Shown in pieces: positions 29,867 through 37,658 of a stretch of 42,495 nt of DNA. Position numbers and translations under genes: made by a program. The DNA lies in IMG/VR virus record IMGVR_UViG_3300025325_000052, positions 1 to 42,495 of that record; one strand, 5' to 3'. Under the pieces are notes generated by a model that was given only the letters and a program-made list of their open reading frames with translations, did not search any database and was not told the DNA's origin. Source of the DNA: a virus. How positions within the stretch are numbered: position 1 is the first letter of the stretch; each line of letters starts with the position of its first letter.

Positions 29867-30472
29867 TTATAGACCAACTTTCAAATTCGCTTTAATCTCT
29901 GCGATCAAGCGTTCGGTTTCCTGAATATCTTCGGCAATAAGGCTGTGGGTGTCTTCACTAAGATGTTGCATAAGGGAAAGCCCCTCACGCAGACGATCAT
30001 TTGCATCCCTGACAAATCCTTGTCGGGGGGGCACCTGTGAGTTTACACAGGATGCGTTGTCGTCGCTAGGAGTTTCAGTCTCAGTAGTTTCGGTTTCAAT
30101 TTCAGTTTTCGTAGTTTTCTTCTTTCTAGGTGTGTAGATGGCATTCCAAGAGGGCAGTTTATCTGTGTCCAGATATTCAGGCTCCTCTCCAGGAGAAAGC
30201 AGGCTAGACGGTTGAACCAAGCCCTTGTCGGCTGCTCGGTTCCAGGCGTCGAGGTACTTCTTGACAGTGTTTTTGTCGATACCAGCTTGCTCGGCAAAGG
30301 AACTGAGACTCACCTTAATCGGTGAATCTTCACCGATTTTTGGACGTCCTGCTGTTCCTAACTCTACGTTCCGGGCAACTAGCAGCCCCATCCTCCAGCC
30401 ACCCTGCTTAACACAAAGGCCGAATTCTTGGGCGTCCTGTTGGATTGATTCGTTTTGATCTATGGTTTCCAT
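29867..30472 (-). CDS. HTH-containing protein
   Basis: 201 residues. KVSLSSFAEQAGIDKNTVKK forms a helix-turn-helix near residues 53-75, preceded by GLLVARNVELGTAGRPK. A Thr/Glu/Lys-rich linker (about 117-140, KKTTKTEIETETTETETP) separates it from a C-terminal coiled coil. Likely an early DNA-binding regulator, close to the start of the leftward operon. Confidence 0.6.
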   Translation of the reverse strand: METIDQNESIQQDAQEFGLCVKQGGWRMGLLVARNVELGTAGRPKIGEDSPIKVSLSSFAEQAGIDKNTVKKYLDAWNRAADKGLVQPSSLLSPGEEPEYLDTDKLPSWNAIYTPRKKKTTKTEIETETTETETPSDDNASCVNSQVPPRQGFVRDANDRLREGLSLMQHLSEDTHSLIAEDIQETERLIAEIKANLKVGL

Positions 30473-30481
30473 TAATTTTCC

Positions 30482-30817
30482 TTAATTGTCGGCTGGCCAC
30501 AGGCCAGGCGTAGTGGGTAGGGGGGCGGAGAGAAGGCGTCTTTCCCACCAGTGCGTTTTTTGGCTCTTGTCTCTCCAGAACCAGTACCGGTGGGTCTTGT
30601 CTTCAATGATAGTAAGGGTGAACTGTGCTAGGTACTCCAACCGGAGTGCCTTCCAAACTTCGTGGGCGGCTGGGTTGAGGGGCGGGTTGTTACTGTAGCT
30701 GGCGGCTATGGCGGTTGTCCAGCGGTAATCTGCTGGTGGGGCGGTAGTTGTCATTGAGAGGGAGCGTTGATCGGAAAACTGTCTTCCATCAACGTCCCAA
30801 CCGTGCAAGAGGCCCAT
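30482..30817 (-). CDS. hypothetical protein
   Basis: 111 residues from ATG 30817, which overlaps the upstream stop (TAATG); an internal Met (MTTTAPP) would give 90 residues. A longer frame back to 31183 overlaps another gene and is rejected. Contains AIAASYSNNPPLNPAAHEVW and an aromatic/basic C-terminus (HRYWFWRDKSQKTHWWERR). Function unknown. Confidence 0.5.
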   Translation of the reverse strand: MGLLHGWDVDGRQFSDQRSLSMTTTAPPADYRWTTAIAASYSNNPPLNPAAHEVWKALRLEYLAQFTLTIIEDKTHRYWFWRDKSQKTHWWERRLLSAPLPTTPGLWPADN

Positions 30818-31050
30818 TACCAATCTTCTCCTGTTTGAGCAACGTGATCTTTGTGGTAGAAGGGGTGGGAGGTGAACTGCGGGGCAACCATCCGCTCCCG
30901 GATGTTCAATAGGTGAACGGCAAGGGCTCGGGCGGCGTCTGAGTTGAGGATGACCAAGGCTGTGGATCCGATGTGGATCATGTTGAGCGTAGGGTGGGGG
31001 CGGATGTCTTCGGGGGTGTCGAGCCCGATCTGGATGGATGTGATGTTCAT
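30817..31050 (-). CDS. first gene of the leftward operon, hypothetical
   Basis: 77 residues, ATG 31050 with SD AAAGGAGCCAACC. Contains NMIHIGSTALVILNSDAARA and ALAVHLLNIRERM. Directly downstream of the operator-bearing divergent region, so it would be the first leftward gene expressed. Function unknown. Confidence 0.6.
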   Translation of the reverse strand: MNITSIQIGLDTPEDIRPHPTLNMIHIGSTALVILNSDAARALAVHLLNIRERMVAPQFTSHPFYHKDHVAQTGEDW

Positions 31051-31107
31051 GGTTGGCTCCTTTCGGGTTGTAGGTCTTCATAAGTAGGGGAACCGATTCC
31101 TGTGCTG

Positions 31108-31130
31108 TATCTGTCGAAATTTGACACAGG
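31108..31130. promoter_or_regulatory. operator-like inverted repeat, site 1
   Basis: TATCTGTC, seven-base centre GAAATTT, then GACACAGG. The TGTC-N7-GACA core is the same as at 37.65 kb and 38.73 kb. It lies in the 151-base region between the divergent leftward and rightward units, where a repressor or early regulator would act. A core promoter is not clear. Confidence 0.55.
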
Positions 31131-31201
31131 TGGGTGGTGGGTGGCGGTGGGGGGCTGGGGAGGAGTATCATCGAGGTTTCCACCCCTGCTGAGTTGCATC
31201 C

Positions 31202-31684
31202 ATGTTGGAGTTAGGATACCATAGATTCATGACTCCACTGGAAAGATTTTTGCAAAAATATCAGATTGATGAGAACGGATGTTGGCTCTGGACAGGATCA
31301 AAAAGTGTCTGGGGGTATGGCAAAGTCAAAATTGAAGGAAAAATGGAGACAGCTCATCGTATGGCTTGGCGATTTTTCAAAGGAGATATCCCAGATGGGT
31401 TACTGGTTTTACACAAATGTGATATTCGGCATTGTGTGAATCCTGATCATCTATGGCTTGGTACATACAAAGACAACATGGCTGATTGTGTCGTCAAAGG
31501 AAGATTCTCATCAGGTGAGCGCCACTACAAACGAGCCAGTACCCACTGCAAAAACGGGCATATATTCGATGAATCAAATACATGGTGGTACCGCAATGAA
31601 AGAAAATGTCGTATCTGTCGAAGGAATCAAAGAAGAGCCTGGAGGGCTCGTCGTCGCCAAGAAGCTGGTGGAGTGGGGGGCTAA
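31202..31684 (+). CDS. HNH endonuclease (HNH_3 type with Cys4 tail)
   Basis: 160 residues from ATG 31202, or 151 from ATG 31229. GCWLWTGSKSVWGYGKVKI, TAHRMAWRFFKGDIPDG, VLHKCDIRHCVNPDHLWLG, TYKDNMADCVVKGRF, then CKNGHIFDESNTWWY and CRICRRNQ. Same plan as the genes at 11891 and 40849. Its 3' end overlaps the prim-pol start by about 89 bases, so it sits against the replication genes as a free-standing insertion. Confidence 0.83.
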   Translation: MLELGYHRFMTPLERFLQKYQIDENGCWLWTGSKSVWGYGKVKIEGKMETAHRMAWRFFKGDIPDGLLVLHKCDIRHCVNPDHLWLGTYKDNMADCVVKGRFSSGERHYKRASTHCKNGHIFDESNTWWYRNERKCRICRRNQRRAWRARRRQEAGGVGG

Positions 31685-32513
31685 GGTTGTTCCGGCGTTT
31701 TGCAGTCGAGATGGTGAAAAAGTTCCTCTGGCCGGAAACTGGGTCGTTAACGCTACAAAGGATGTCGATCAACTTGAACGATGGTGGGCAGAAAGACCTT
31801 GGTGTTGGCCTGGAATTGTTGGTGGAGTGGGTTCATTCATCTTGTTTGATGTTGATGGATCCGAAGGAATCGAATGGTTTCGAGCATTCTGTGCTCGTGA
31901 GGGCTGGCCTGGGGGGTCATGCACTTACTCAACACCGGGACGATCCGGGGGGCTGCATTCGGTGTTCAGGTGGCCTAAATGGGGATTGGGCACAGACTTT
32001 CGTCAGGCTAAGGTTTGTGGAGAAGGATGGGAAGTCCAACTTAGAGGAAACGGTCATTTTACCCTCTTTTGTGGGGCTAGACGGCCAGACTGTCCAGGGC
32101 GAAATTATGAGTTGATCGAAGAACCAGGAGAGGGTGGGCCAATTGAGTTGCCTGAGAAATTCGGGCGTGCCTTCTTGCGAGAGAGTGTTGTGTCGGTTGG
32201 ACCGGCTGGTTCGTTCGGTATTGGGGAGTTGGTGGAGATTTCTGAAGAGGATGCCTGGAGTGGTGCGCCGTATGCAGATGGGCGAAAGAATGTGGTTGCT
32301 GGTCTTGCTTGGTATAACGCTATTCGGGGCGCCTCTGTGGCTTCGGTTGTTGCTTTATGCGAGCGTTTTGGAGCTGAGTGTTGTGTTCCTGCGCTCTCGG
32401 CGGAAACGTGCAGGAAGAAGGCGGAGTATGCAGTAGAGCGGGCTGAACGGTACCGGATGAAGGCTGCTGCTGAGGCTGAACGGGTTGTCGGGCATTTAAG
32501 GTGGGATAAATGA
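31596..32513 (+). CDS. prim-pol type DNA primase/polymerase (N-terminal bifunctional)
   Basis: 305 residues from ATG 31596; upstream in-frame codons belong to the HNH overlap. AKKLVEWGAKVVPAF, QLERWWAERP, SFILFDVDGSEGIEWF (catalytic D-x-D), STPGRSGGLHSVFRWP (S-x-G and H) and GNGHFTLFCGAR match the archaeo-eukaryotic prim-pol fold of phages. The C-terminus is helical. It pairs with the D5-type helicase downstream to form the replication initiation pair. Start uncertain by a few codons. Confidence 0.75.
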   Translation: MKENVVSVEGIKEEPGGLVVAKKLVEWGAKVVPAFCSRDGEKVPLAGNWVVNATKDVDQLERWWAERPWCWPGIVGGVGSFILFDVDGSEGIEWFRAFCAREGWPGGSCTYSTPGRSGGLHSVFRWPKWGLGTDFRQAKVCGEGWEVQLRGNGHFTLFCGARRPDCPGRNYELIEEPGEGGPIELPEKFGRAFLRESVVSVGPAGSFGIGELVEISEEDAWSGAPYADGRKNVVAGLAWYNAIRGASVASVVALCERFGAECCVPALSAETCRKKAEYAVERAERYRMKAAAEAERVVGHLRWDK

Positions 32514-32547
32514 TGAAGATAGCAGTTGATAAGGCCCGTGCAAACAG

Positions 32548-33987
32548 ATGACCTATCGGGAAGATCACATATCTAATGGGCGGCGATTTGTAGATAAGTT
32601 TGAAAAACTTGTCCTCTTCATGCGAGATGCTGGTTGCTGGGCGGAATGGAACGAGGATCTTGGTGTTTGGCGGTTGGATGAATTTGAAGTTTTTGAGTGG
32701 GGTAAAACGGTTGTTGAGGACATCTACGCAGATGGGATAGTTCTTCTACGTCAAGCTGAACTAGAAACTGATCCTGCTCAACAAGAGTTACTCACCCAAA
32801 GAGGACGAGCTTTAATGCAGTGGGGAAAGATTTCTGCTGGGGCTGGGCATCTTACTGGAACTCTCAAACATGCTGGCTCAGACCCTAGGGTTGCCTGTTC
32901 TATGGCTGAAATGGACCCTGGACGGGCTCTGTTAAACTCATTGTCCGGGGTTATTGATCTCGCAACAGGAGGAGATCTTGGTAAAAATCCCGAGTTCCGA
33001 TGTACGAAGCGCTGTGGAGCAGAATTTAAGGGGACAGCGTGGCAAGGAGGGCTTTGGGAAAATTTTTTAAAGTTTGTAGTTCCAGACGAAGGGCTGCGTC
33101 GGTATCTACAATTAATTGTGGGATATGCAGCTGTTGCTGGTGTAGATGAGAGGCTGATCTGTTTTCTTCTGGGGCCACCAGGAACTGGTAAAAGTATTTT
33201 TGTCACTGCAGTTGAGGCGGCACTTGGTGAGTACTCAATTTCAATGGCTACTGATCAGTTTTTGGTGAATGCGAAAGATACGTACGGATTAGCACAGCTT
33301 CCAGGGGCACGATTGATTGTTGCTTCGGAGTTTGATGAAAACCAAAAAATCAACGTAGCGTTGATTAAACGAATCACAGGTGGGGACACAGTAACCGTAC
33401 GGATGATTCGTGGCAAACCCTTTGCTTATTCTCCTGTTGGTACTCTTTTAATCCCTACCAATCACATTCCATTTTTTGGTTCGGATGCTGCTGCTTGGGC
33501 TCGGTTAGTTATCGTGCCTTTTGAGCAGGTTTTGGTCCCAGAAAGTTTTGGTTCGGTAGATTTAAAGGAACAGTTCAGGGATCCGGGTGTTGCTTCTTCT
33601 GTGCTTGGTTGGATTGTCGAAGGAGCACAGCGGTGGTTGGACGGTGAACGAGTTTGGGGGTCCATGCCTCAATTAGTAGCTGATATTGTTGGCGAAGCTA
33701 GAGAGGATCAACGCCACCCAATTGAAGAGTTTGTTGTGGATTGTTGGGATTGGGAAAAATACACACCAGAATACAAAGATGCTCCAACCGATTTTAATAG
33801 TTCGGAGCAGATCCACATGGCATTAGTCTTTTGGATGGCCCAACAAGGGTATAAAGATGTTCCACCTATAAAAAGGATGGGTCGGTGGCTTAGACAATCC
33901 GGGCTGGAACCTCGTCGTAATGCATCTAAGCGAGGTTGGGGGCCAGGCGGAGTACGAGAAGGTGCTTTAATGTTTGGGGGGCTGTGA
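32548..33987 (+). CDS. D5-type primase C-terminal / SF3 helicase
   Basis: 479 residues. The N-terminal ~190 residues form a D5_N domain (VFEWGKTVVEDIYADG, HAGSDPRVACSMAEMDPGRA). SF3 helicase: Walker A FLLGPPGTGKSIFVTAVEAA (near 209-216), LPGARLIVASEFDENQKIN (Walker B), then GGDTVTVRMIRGKPFAYSP and TLLIPTNHIPFFGSD (motif C). The C-terminus includes FVVDCWDWEK and a winged-helix-like end. Unwinds the origin with the prim-pol. A 13-codon mini-ORF (32510-32551) lies between the two. Confidence 0.85.
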   Translation: MTYREDHISNGRRFVDKFEKLVLFMRDAGCWAEWNEDLGVWRLDEFEVFEWGKTVVEDIYADGIVLLRQAELETDPAQQELLTQRGRALMQWGKISAGAGHLTGTLKHAGSDPRVACSMAEMDPGRALLNSLSGVIDLATGGDLGKNPEFRCTKRCGAEFKGTAWQGGLWENFLKFVVPDEGLRRYLQLIVGYAAVAGVDERLICFLLGPPGTGKSIFVTAVEAALGEYSISMATDQFLVNAKDTYGLAQLPGARLIVASEFDENQKINVALIKRITGGDTVTVRMIRGKPFAYSPVGTLLIPTNHIPFFGSDAAAWARLVIVPFEQVLVPESFGSVDLKEQFRDPGVASSVLGWIVEGAQRWLDGERVWGSMPQLVADIVGEAREDQRHPIEEFVVDCWDWEKYTPEYKDAPTDFNSSEQIHMALVFWMAQQGYKDVPPIKRMGRWLRQSGLEPRRNASKRGWGPGGVREGALMFGGL

Positions 33988-33995
33988 CATGTGGA

Positions 33996-34243
33996 GATGT
34001 CATTGGGGATGGGAACAAATGTTTGATGTCATAGCGCTGACCAGCTAAAATGACATCATGACAACTGATGACATCTAATTTAGTATATCTATGTGAGGGG
34101 ACTGTAACTTACCCTAGTCATAGCTCTCGCATAGAGCTACTATAGAAAGTGATGTCATTAATGTCATCAGATGTCATTGCGCAGGTCAGAGGCACTTTTT
34201 AGATGTCATCGTAGATGTCATCGGAAGCTCTTGGAGATGTCAT
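33996..34243. repeat. iteron-like array of GATGTCAT repeats (candidate origin or operator)
   Basis: Eight-base motif GATGTCAT or its complement ATGACATC. Direct copies start at 33996, 34025, 34151, 34170, 34202, 34214 and 34236; 34160 is a one-mismatch copy (AATGTCAT). Inverted copies start at 34050 and 34068, with a degenerate one at 34058. Copies at 34151/34160/34170 are about one helical turn apart. Between the two clusters lie an A+T-rich stretch and a perfect hairpin TAGCTCT-CGCAT-AGAGCTA (34121-34139). The array follows the helicase gene. The last copies overlap the start of the next gene, so it may also be its operator. Confidence 0.7.
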
Positions 34244-34595
34244 GAGCATGGAACCGACGTATGGTAAACGAACTGAGGAAGAGATGGCTATAATTTTGTC
34301 TATTCATGACACACCCCAAGGAGAACCTGAAAAGGCTAAGAAAATAGCCAAAATGGCCCTAGATATAGCTACTCCAGAAGTTGTGAAATTTTGGCTTGAA
34401 ATCATGCGAGATCCAGAACAAGACATCAATGCTAGATTACGAGCTTCCGATCTTTTAGGTGCTAGACAAATACCAAAAGTGGCCGCTCAACACGTTTCCC
34501 TAGATGAAGATGGAGTTATAGACTCAGTAGACATTCAAGGCCTCCGAGAATCAATTCTTGAGCAGTTTAATAAAAGGGAAGGAAATGGCCGATAA
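34242..34595 (+). CDS. hypothetical protein, possible small terminase-type
   Basis: 117 residues from ATG 34242, or 115 from 34248. An earlier in-frame ATG at 34215 lies inside the repeat array and has no SD. Helical: GEPEKAKKIAKMALDIATPE, FWLEIMRDPEQDINARLRAS, and DVL-like L-G-A-R. The middle (MRDPEQDINARLRASDLLGA) resembles helical phage proteins sometimes annotated as small terminase subunits. This is weak; no large terminase is in the window. Confidence 0.5.
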   Translation: MSMEPTYGKRTEEEMAIILSIHDTPQGEPEKAKKIAKMALDIATPEVVKFWLEIMRDPEQDINARLRASDLLGARQIPKVAAQHVSLDEDGVIDSVDIQGLRESILEQFNKREGNGR

Positions 34596-34773
34596 CACAT
34601 ATGATCGCAGTAAAAAGGTAATTTGTGGCTCATGTCACGCAACAGCTACAAGTTATGGAAATCCAAGACTCAACACCAAAGGGCAGTGGCTAATCGCAAT
34701 CAAGCCACATTGGCGAGCAGGAGAAGTGGGGGGCATGATGTGTAGTGCCCGGATAGGAGTTGTTGCTAAATGA
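34585..34773 (+). CDS. 62-residue CxxC protein
   Basis: ATG 34585 with SD AAGGGAAGGAA; overlaps the previous stop. VICGSCHATATSYGNPRL and a later Cys suggest zinc binding. Function unknown. Confidence 0.5.
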   Translation: MADNTYDRSKKVICGSCHATATSYGNPRLNTKGQWLIAIKPHWRAGEVGGMMCSARIGVVAK

Positions 34774-34922
34774 ATATCTTTGATGAACAGAATCAAGACT
34801 ACAAAGCCTACTATTTACCAGAAGGCATTGTTTTAGTTGGTTCTGTTGGTGAAGAATTATATGTTTCGTTTTCTGCTCTACCTTGGTTGATTGAACAGTT
34901 AAGGGGGGTTGCCCCCAAATGA
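34770..34922 (+). CDS. 50-residue hypothetical protein
   Basis: ATG 34770 to TGA 34922, overlapping both neighbours by four bases. Beta-hairpin-like (EGIVLVGSVGEELYVSFS) followed by a short helix. Function unknown. Confidence 0.5.
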   Translation: MNIFDEQNQDYKAYYLPEGIVLVGSVGEELYVSFSALPWLIEQLRGVAPK

Positions 34923-35173
34923 CACAGAACGCCGAGACTGTCGTTTGCCATTACTGCGGAACAGCCGATGACATCCGCCCCTATGGGCCTGGTGGATCGT
35001 GGACCTGTTTCCCGTGCATGAAGGCCAGTCCTGAGCGAGGGGCCGTGGTGCAGGCTGCCTTCGGGGCACTTCTCGACGCCAACGAGGCGGTTAGCAAGAC
35101 CGGGGCCGTGCTGCTCACCAGCGATGGTCCTGTTCCGTTTGAACCCGAACAGTCCGACGGTTTTGTGACGTGA
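34919..35173 (+). CDS. 84-residue zinc-ribbon protein
   Basis: CHYCGTADDIRPYGPGGSW then CFPC gives a zinc ribbon; a helix (RGAVVQAAFGALLDANEAV) follows. G/C-rich compared with the previous genes. Coupled to both neighbours by ATGA and GTGA overlaps. Function unknown. Confidence 0.55.
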   Translation: MTQNAETVVCHYCGTADDIRPYGPGGSWTCFPCMKASPERGAVVQAAFGALLDANEAVSKTGAVLLTSDGPVPFEPEQSDGFVT

Positions 35174-35325
35174 GGCGCCGTGAATGGATTTCCAGGGTAG
35201 ATCTTGAAGATTTCATTGAATCCGTTTCCCATGCGTGTACCTATTGTCTTCGACTGGATGAACGTGAATGGGTTATTCGTGTCGAAGACCTAGAGGAATT
35301 CATTAAAAAGGACGATCATGAGTGA
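35170..35325 (+). CDS. 51-residue hypothetical protein
   Basis: GTG 35170 overlapping the previous stop. A repeated-looking pattern: RVDLEDFIES and RVEDLEEFIKK flank a CTYC pair. Function unknown. Confidence 0.5.
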   Translation: MRRREWISRVDLEDFIESVSHACTYCLRLDEREWVIRVEDLEEFIKKDDHE

Positions 35326-35482
35326 CGAAGATATTAAACGATTAGTTAGAGAATTTAGGTCGGCACTCTCCTCTGACCTAGAAACAGTTCATATTCGTCT
35401 GGATAAGATTGATGCGAAGCTGGGCGCTATCGAACGGCAATTGGGCCTACACACTGAGCTTATTCTTACGCACCAACATTAG
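35318..35482 (+). CDS. 54-residue coiled-coil protein
   Basis: ATG 35318 to TAG 35480-35482. A continuous amphipathic helix (KRLVREFRSALSSDLETVHI, RLDKIDAKLGAIERQLGLH). The end resembles that of the membrane-anchored protein at 42134 (V-D-R-I-D-A-S-I), possibly a soluble relative. Confidence 0.5.
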   Translation: MSDEDIKRLVREFRSALSSDLETVHIRLDKIDAKLGAIERQLGLHTELILTHQH

Positions 35483-35495
35483 GAGCGGCTGCCAA

Positions 35496-36041
35496 ATGAG
35501 AGTTTTAGTAGCTTGTGAGTTCTCTGGACGAGTGCGGGATTCTTTCACTGCTCGTGGACATTTTGCGATGTCTTGTGATTTATTGCCTTCGGAGACAGAC
35601 GGGTACCATTACGAAGGGGATGTGCGAGATTTAATTCCAGCTGATTGGGAGCTGATGATTGCCCACCCTCCTTGTACTCACCTCGCTGTTAGTGGTGCTC
35701 GGTGGTTCAAAGATAAAGAGAAGGAGCAGCAAGAGGCCCTAGATTTTGTGCGTCTGTTATTAAAAACTGATATTCCCTACATCGCTCTAGAAAATCCTAT
35801 TTCTATCATCTCCACGAAAATCCGTAAACCTGATCAAATCATCCAGCCTTGGCAGTTCGGGCATGGTGAAACGAAGGCTACTTGTCTTTGGCTGAAAAAC
35901 CTCCCTTTGCTTCAACCAACTCAGATTGTCGAAGGACGAGAGGCTAAAGTACATCACATGGCACCAGGGCCGAGACGCTGGAAAGAGAGATCGAGAACCT
36001 ACCAAGGCATTGCCGACGCCATGGCCGAACAGTGGGGGTAA
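35496..36041 (+). CDS. DNA cytosine methyltransferase-like protein, short form
   Basis: 181 residues from ATG 35496 (SD AGGAGCGG). RVLVACEFSGRVRDSFTARG is the AdoMet-binding motif I region. AHPPCTHLAVSGA contains the Pro-Cys of motif IV. ALENPISIIS carries an E-N-P like motif VI of C5 cytosine methyltransferases. No target recognition domain or motif IX is evident and the length is about half of a full enzyme. It may methylate DNA with altered specificity, or be a degenerate relative. Confidence 0.6.
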   Translation: MRVLVACEFSGRVRDSFTARGHFAMSCDLLPSETDGYHYEGDVRDLIPADWELMIAHPPCTHLAVSGARWFKDKEKEQQEALDFVRLLLKTDIPYIALENPISIISTKIRKPDQIIQPWQFGHGETKATCLWLKNLPLLQPTQIVEGREAKVHHMAPGPRRWKERSRTYQGIADAMAEQWG

Positions 36042-36043
36042 CT

Positions 36044-36721
36044 ATGAGCTACACCGAGGATTTAGAACCCACACACCAGAGCCCGGACGAGGAGGAATCG
36101 AATCTAGGCCGCTGGCTACTCATGGGGCTCCTTCTCGCTAATCTAGCTTCAGATCTCAACCCGGATGATTGGGACGGCACAACCTTCGCCCAGTTCCGAC
36201 GCCAACTTGAAGTGGTTTATGGTCCCACCATACGAGATTGGCTCCGCACCGAATACATCCCTTGGCTGGAGGCTAGGGGCATCCCAGTTGGCGTCTCAGG
36301 AACACCTGCCAGTATTGATCGAGCTATAGAGGCTGCTTTCGCCAACACCCGTGACCTGCACCGTTCAATGCAGTCATCCTTTTCAGCTGGAGAGTTTTCT
36401 CGCTGGGGTGGAGCCACTCATCAGGGGCTCGTACTTAGGGATGTGGCTAGGATAGCGGGTGATAATTTAGAGCGAGGTGTCGCTACCAGATTAGAAGAGG
36501 CCGGGTTCTTTACCGGGCAACGGCGTTGGGAAACGAGCGGACCAGGCTCCAGACATGCTATATTAAATGGGAGCGTCACCTCCAATGGAAGGTGGCAGTT
36601 TAAAGGCGGTGTAGTTAATGGACCAAGACAAAACCCTCAAGATCCAAGAGAGTGGAGCGGCTGTTCTTGTCGAGTTTCTTACGCTTGGGTCGATTCTCGT
36701 GGAAATACTGGATGGTTATAA
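36044..36721 (+). CDS. MuF-like head morphogenesis / minor capsid protein
   Basis: 225 residues from ATG 36044. Helical N-terminal 140 residues (FAQFRRQLEVVYGPTIRDWL, HQGLVLRDVARIAGDNLER), then RRWETSGPGSRHAILNGSV, QFKGGVVNGPRQNPQDP and WSGCSCRVSY near the C-terminus, the fold end seen in MuF-type minor capsid proteins (H-x-x-L-N-G ... C-x-C). Normally adjacent to the portal gene; here it stands alone among accessory genes. Coupled to the HNH gene by TAATG. Confidence 0.6.
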   Translation: MSYTEDLEPTHQSPDEEESNLGRWLLMGLLLANLASDLNPDDWDGTTFAQFRRQLEVVYGPTIRDWLRTEYIPWLEARGIPVGVSGTPASIDRAIEAAFANTRDLHRSMQSSFSAGEFSRWGGATHQGLVLRDVARIAGDNLERGVATRLEEAGFFTGQRRWETSGPGSRHAILNGSVTSNGRWQFKGGVVNGPRQNPQDPREWSGCSCRVSYAWVDSRGNTGWL

Positions 36722-37383
36722 TGAGTAGTTTACCGTCATTCAATGTGCAAAAAGCATTTGAGCTTTATCAAACAGGGCTAACTGTTCATCAAGTTGCTGA
36801 AGTAATTGGAGCTGCTTCTAATAATATTTATTATCAATTTAGAGTAAATGGTATTAAGCTTCGGAAAAGAGTTGATCTGCACCGTCGTAAAGGATTATTG
36901 CCTTGGCTTGAAGATGCTCTAGTTAATAGAAGTCGGTTGGAGTGTTGGTTGTGGCCTTTCGGCCACGATTCGGGTGGCTATCCAGTTATGAGCGGATTTG
37001 GTGGTAGAGCAACATATGCTTCTCTTATTTTGTCTGGGTTTCCAAAACCTCGTCCTCCTAACCATTTTTGTCTTCATTCATGTGACAATCGGTCTTGTGT
37101 TAATCCAGACCATCTCCGTTGGGGTTCCACTCAAAACAACATGGATGACATGAATAGTCGCAATCGAGGTAATGTTGATTCTGCTCATGCTGCTGCTAGA
37201 AAATTCACTGACGACGAAGTACGTGAAATTCGTCAACGATTAGCGGCCCTCCCACCAGGCCGACCAGGAGGAGGATGTCTTCGTCTTGATTCTGTGAGAC
37301 AGATTGCTAGAGATTATGGTGTATATCATTCTAATATCAGTAATATTAAGCTAGGGAAAACTTACTCTCATGTTGTGGATTGA
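36721..37383 (+). CDS. HNH endonuclease with N- and C-terminal HTH domains
   Basis: 220 residues. N-terminal HTH: KAFELYQTGLTVHQVAEVIG. The HNH core: CWLWPFGHDSGGYPVM, FCLHSCDNRSCVNPDHLRWG, STQNNMDDMNSRNRG. C-terminal HTH: FTDDEVREIRQRLAAL, IARDYGVYHSNISNIKLGK. This is a two-HTH version, unlike the others. Its core (C-L-H-S-C-D-N-R-S-C) is closest to the one at 41374. Ends at the start of the repeat-rich gap. Confidence 0.83.
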   Translation: MSSLPSFNVQKAFELYQTGLTVHQVAEVIGAASNNIYYQFRVNGIKLRKRVDLHRRKGLLPWLEDALVNRSRLECWLWPFGHDSGGYPVMSGFGGRATYASLILSGFPKPRPPNHFCLHSCDNRSCVNPDHLRWGSTQNNMDDMNSRNRGNVDSAHAAARKFTDDEVREIRQRLAALPPGRPGGGCLRLDSVRQIARDYGVYHSNISNIKLGKTYSHVVD

Positions 37384-37399
37384 ATCGTAGAAAACCGAT

Positions 37400-37531
37400 T
37401 ACCAGTACGAACTTTTTCCATAGAGCGAATTTTCTGGCGAAATTTTTACCAGTATGAGAATTTTCCATAGAACGGATTAGTCGTACGAACGGCCCCATAG
37501 AAGTTAGTCGTACGGACCCTTCCATAGAGGG
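37400..37531 (+). repeat. four imperfect repeats (GTACGA...CCATAGA)
   Basis: Units start at 37400, 37447, 37478 and 37505. Each has TA-x-x-x-GTACGA (copy 2 GTATGA, copy 4 GTACGG), about eight variable bases, then CCATAGA. Copies 1-2 start TACCAG and copies 3-4 start TAGTCG. Spacing shortens (47, 31, 27). They lie in the 544-base gap 37384-37927, which also has an operator-like site and shows no convincing gene. Confidence 0.7.
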
Positions 37532-37643
37532 GGTCCAACCCTCCACCTGAGGTTTAGTGTGGTCCCTACGGAATTCACAAAGACACAAGCGTGAGATCGC
37601 CCGCCGCCACTTACTGCGAACCTTCGCAATAAAACCGTCGATA

Positions 37644-37658
37644 TGTCAAAATTTGACG
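37644..37658. promoter_or_regulatory. operator-like inverted repeat, site 2
   Basis: TGTC-AAAATTT-GACG, matching sites 1 and 3 in arms and 7-base spacing. It precedes the 37928 gene by about 270 bases. The TTGACG formed by its right half could be a -35, but no clear -10 is visible. The surrounding 37660-37927 stretch appears non-coding. Confidence 0.5.

Noticed and set aside
30818-31183. Long N-terminal extension of the 30482 gene
   Set aside because: Histidine/proline-rich sequence reading antiparallel to the structure of the 30817 gene; the 30817 start is coupled.
37400-37531. Repeats as a CRISPR array or tandem promoters
   Set aside because: Units diverge too much and spacing is irregular for CRISPR; the conserved blocks are too close for -35/-10 promoters.
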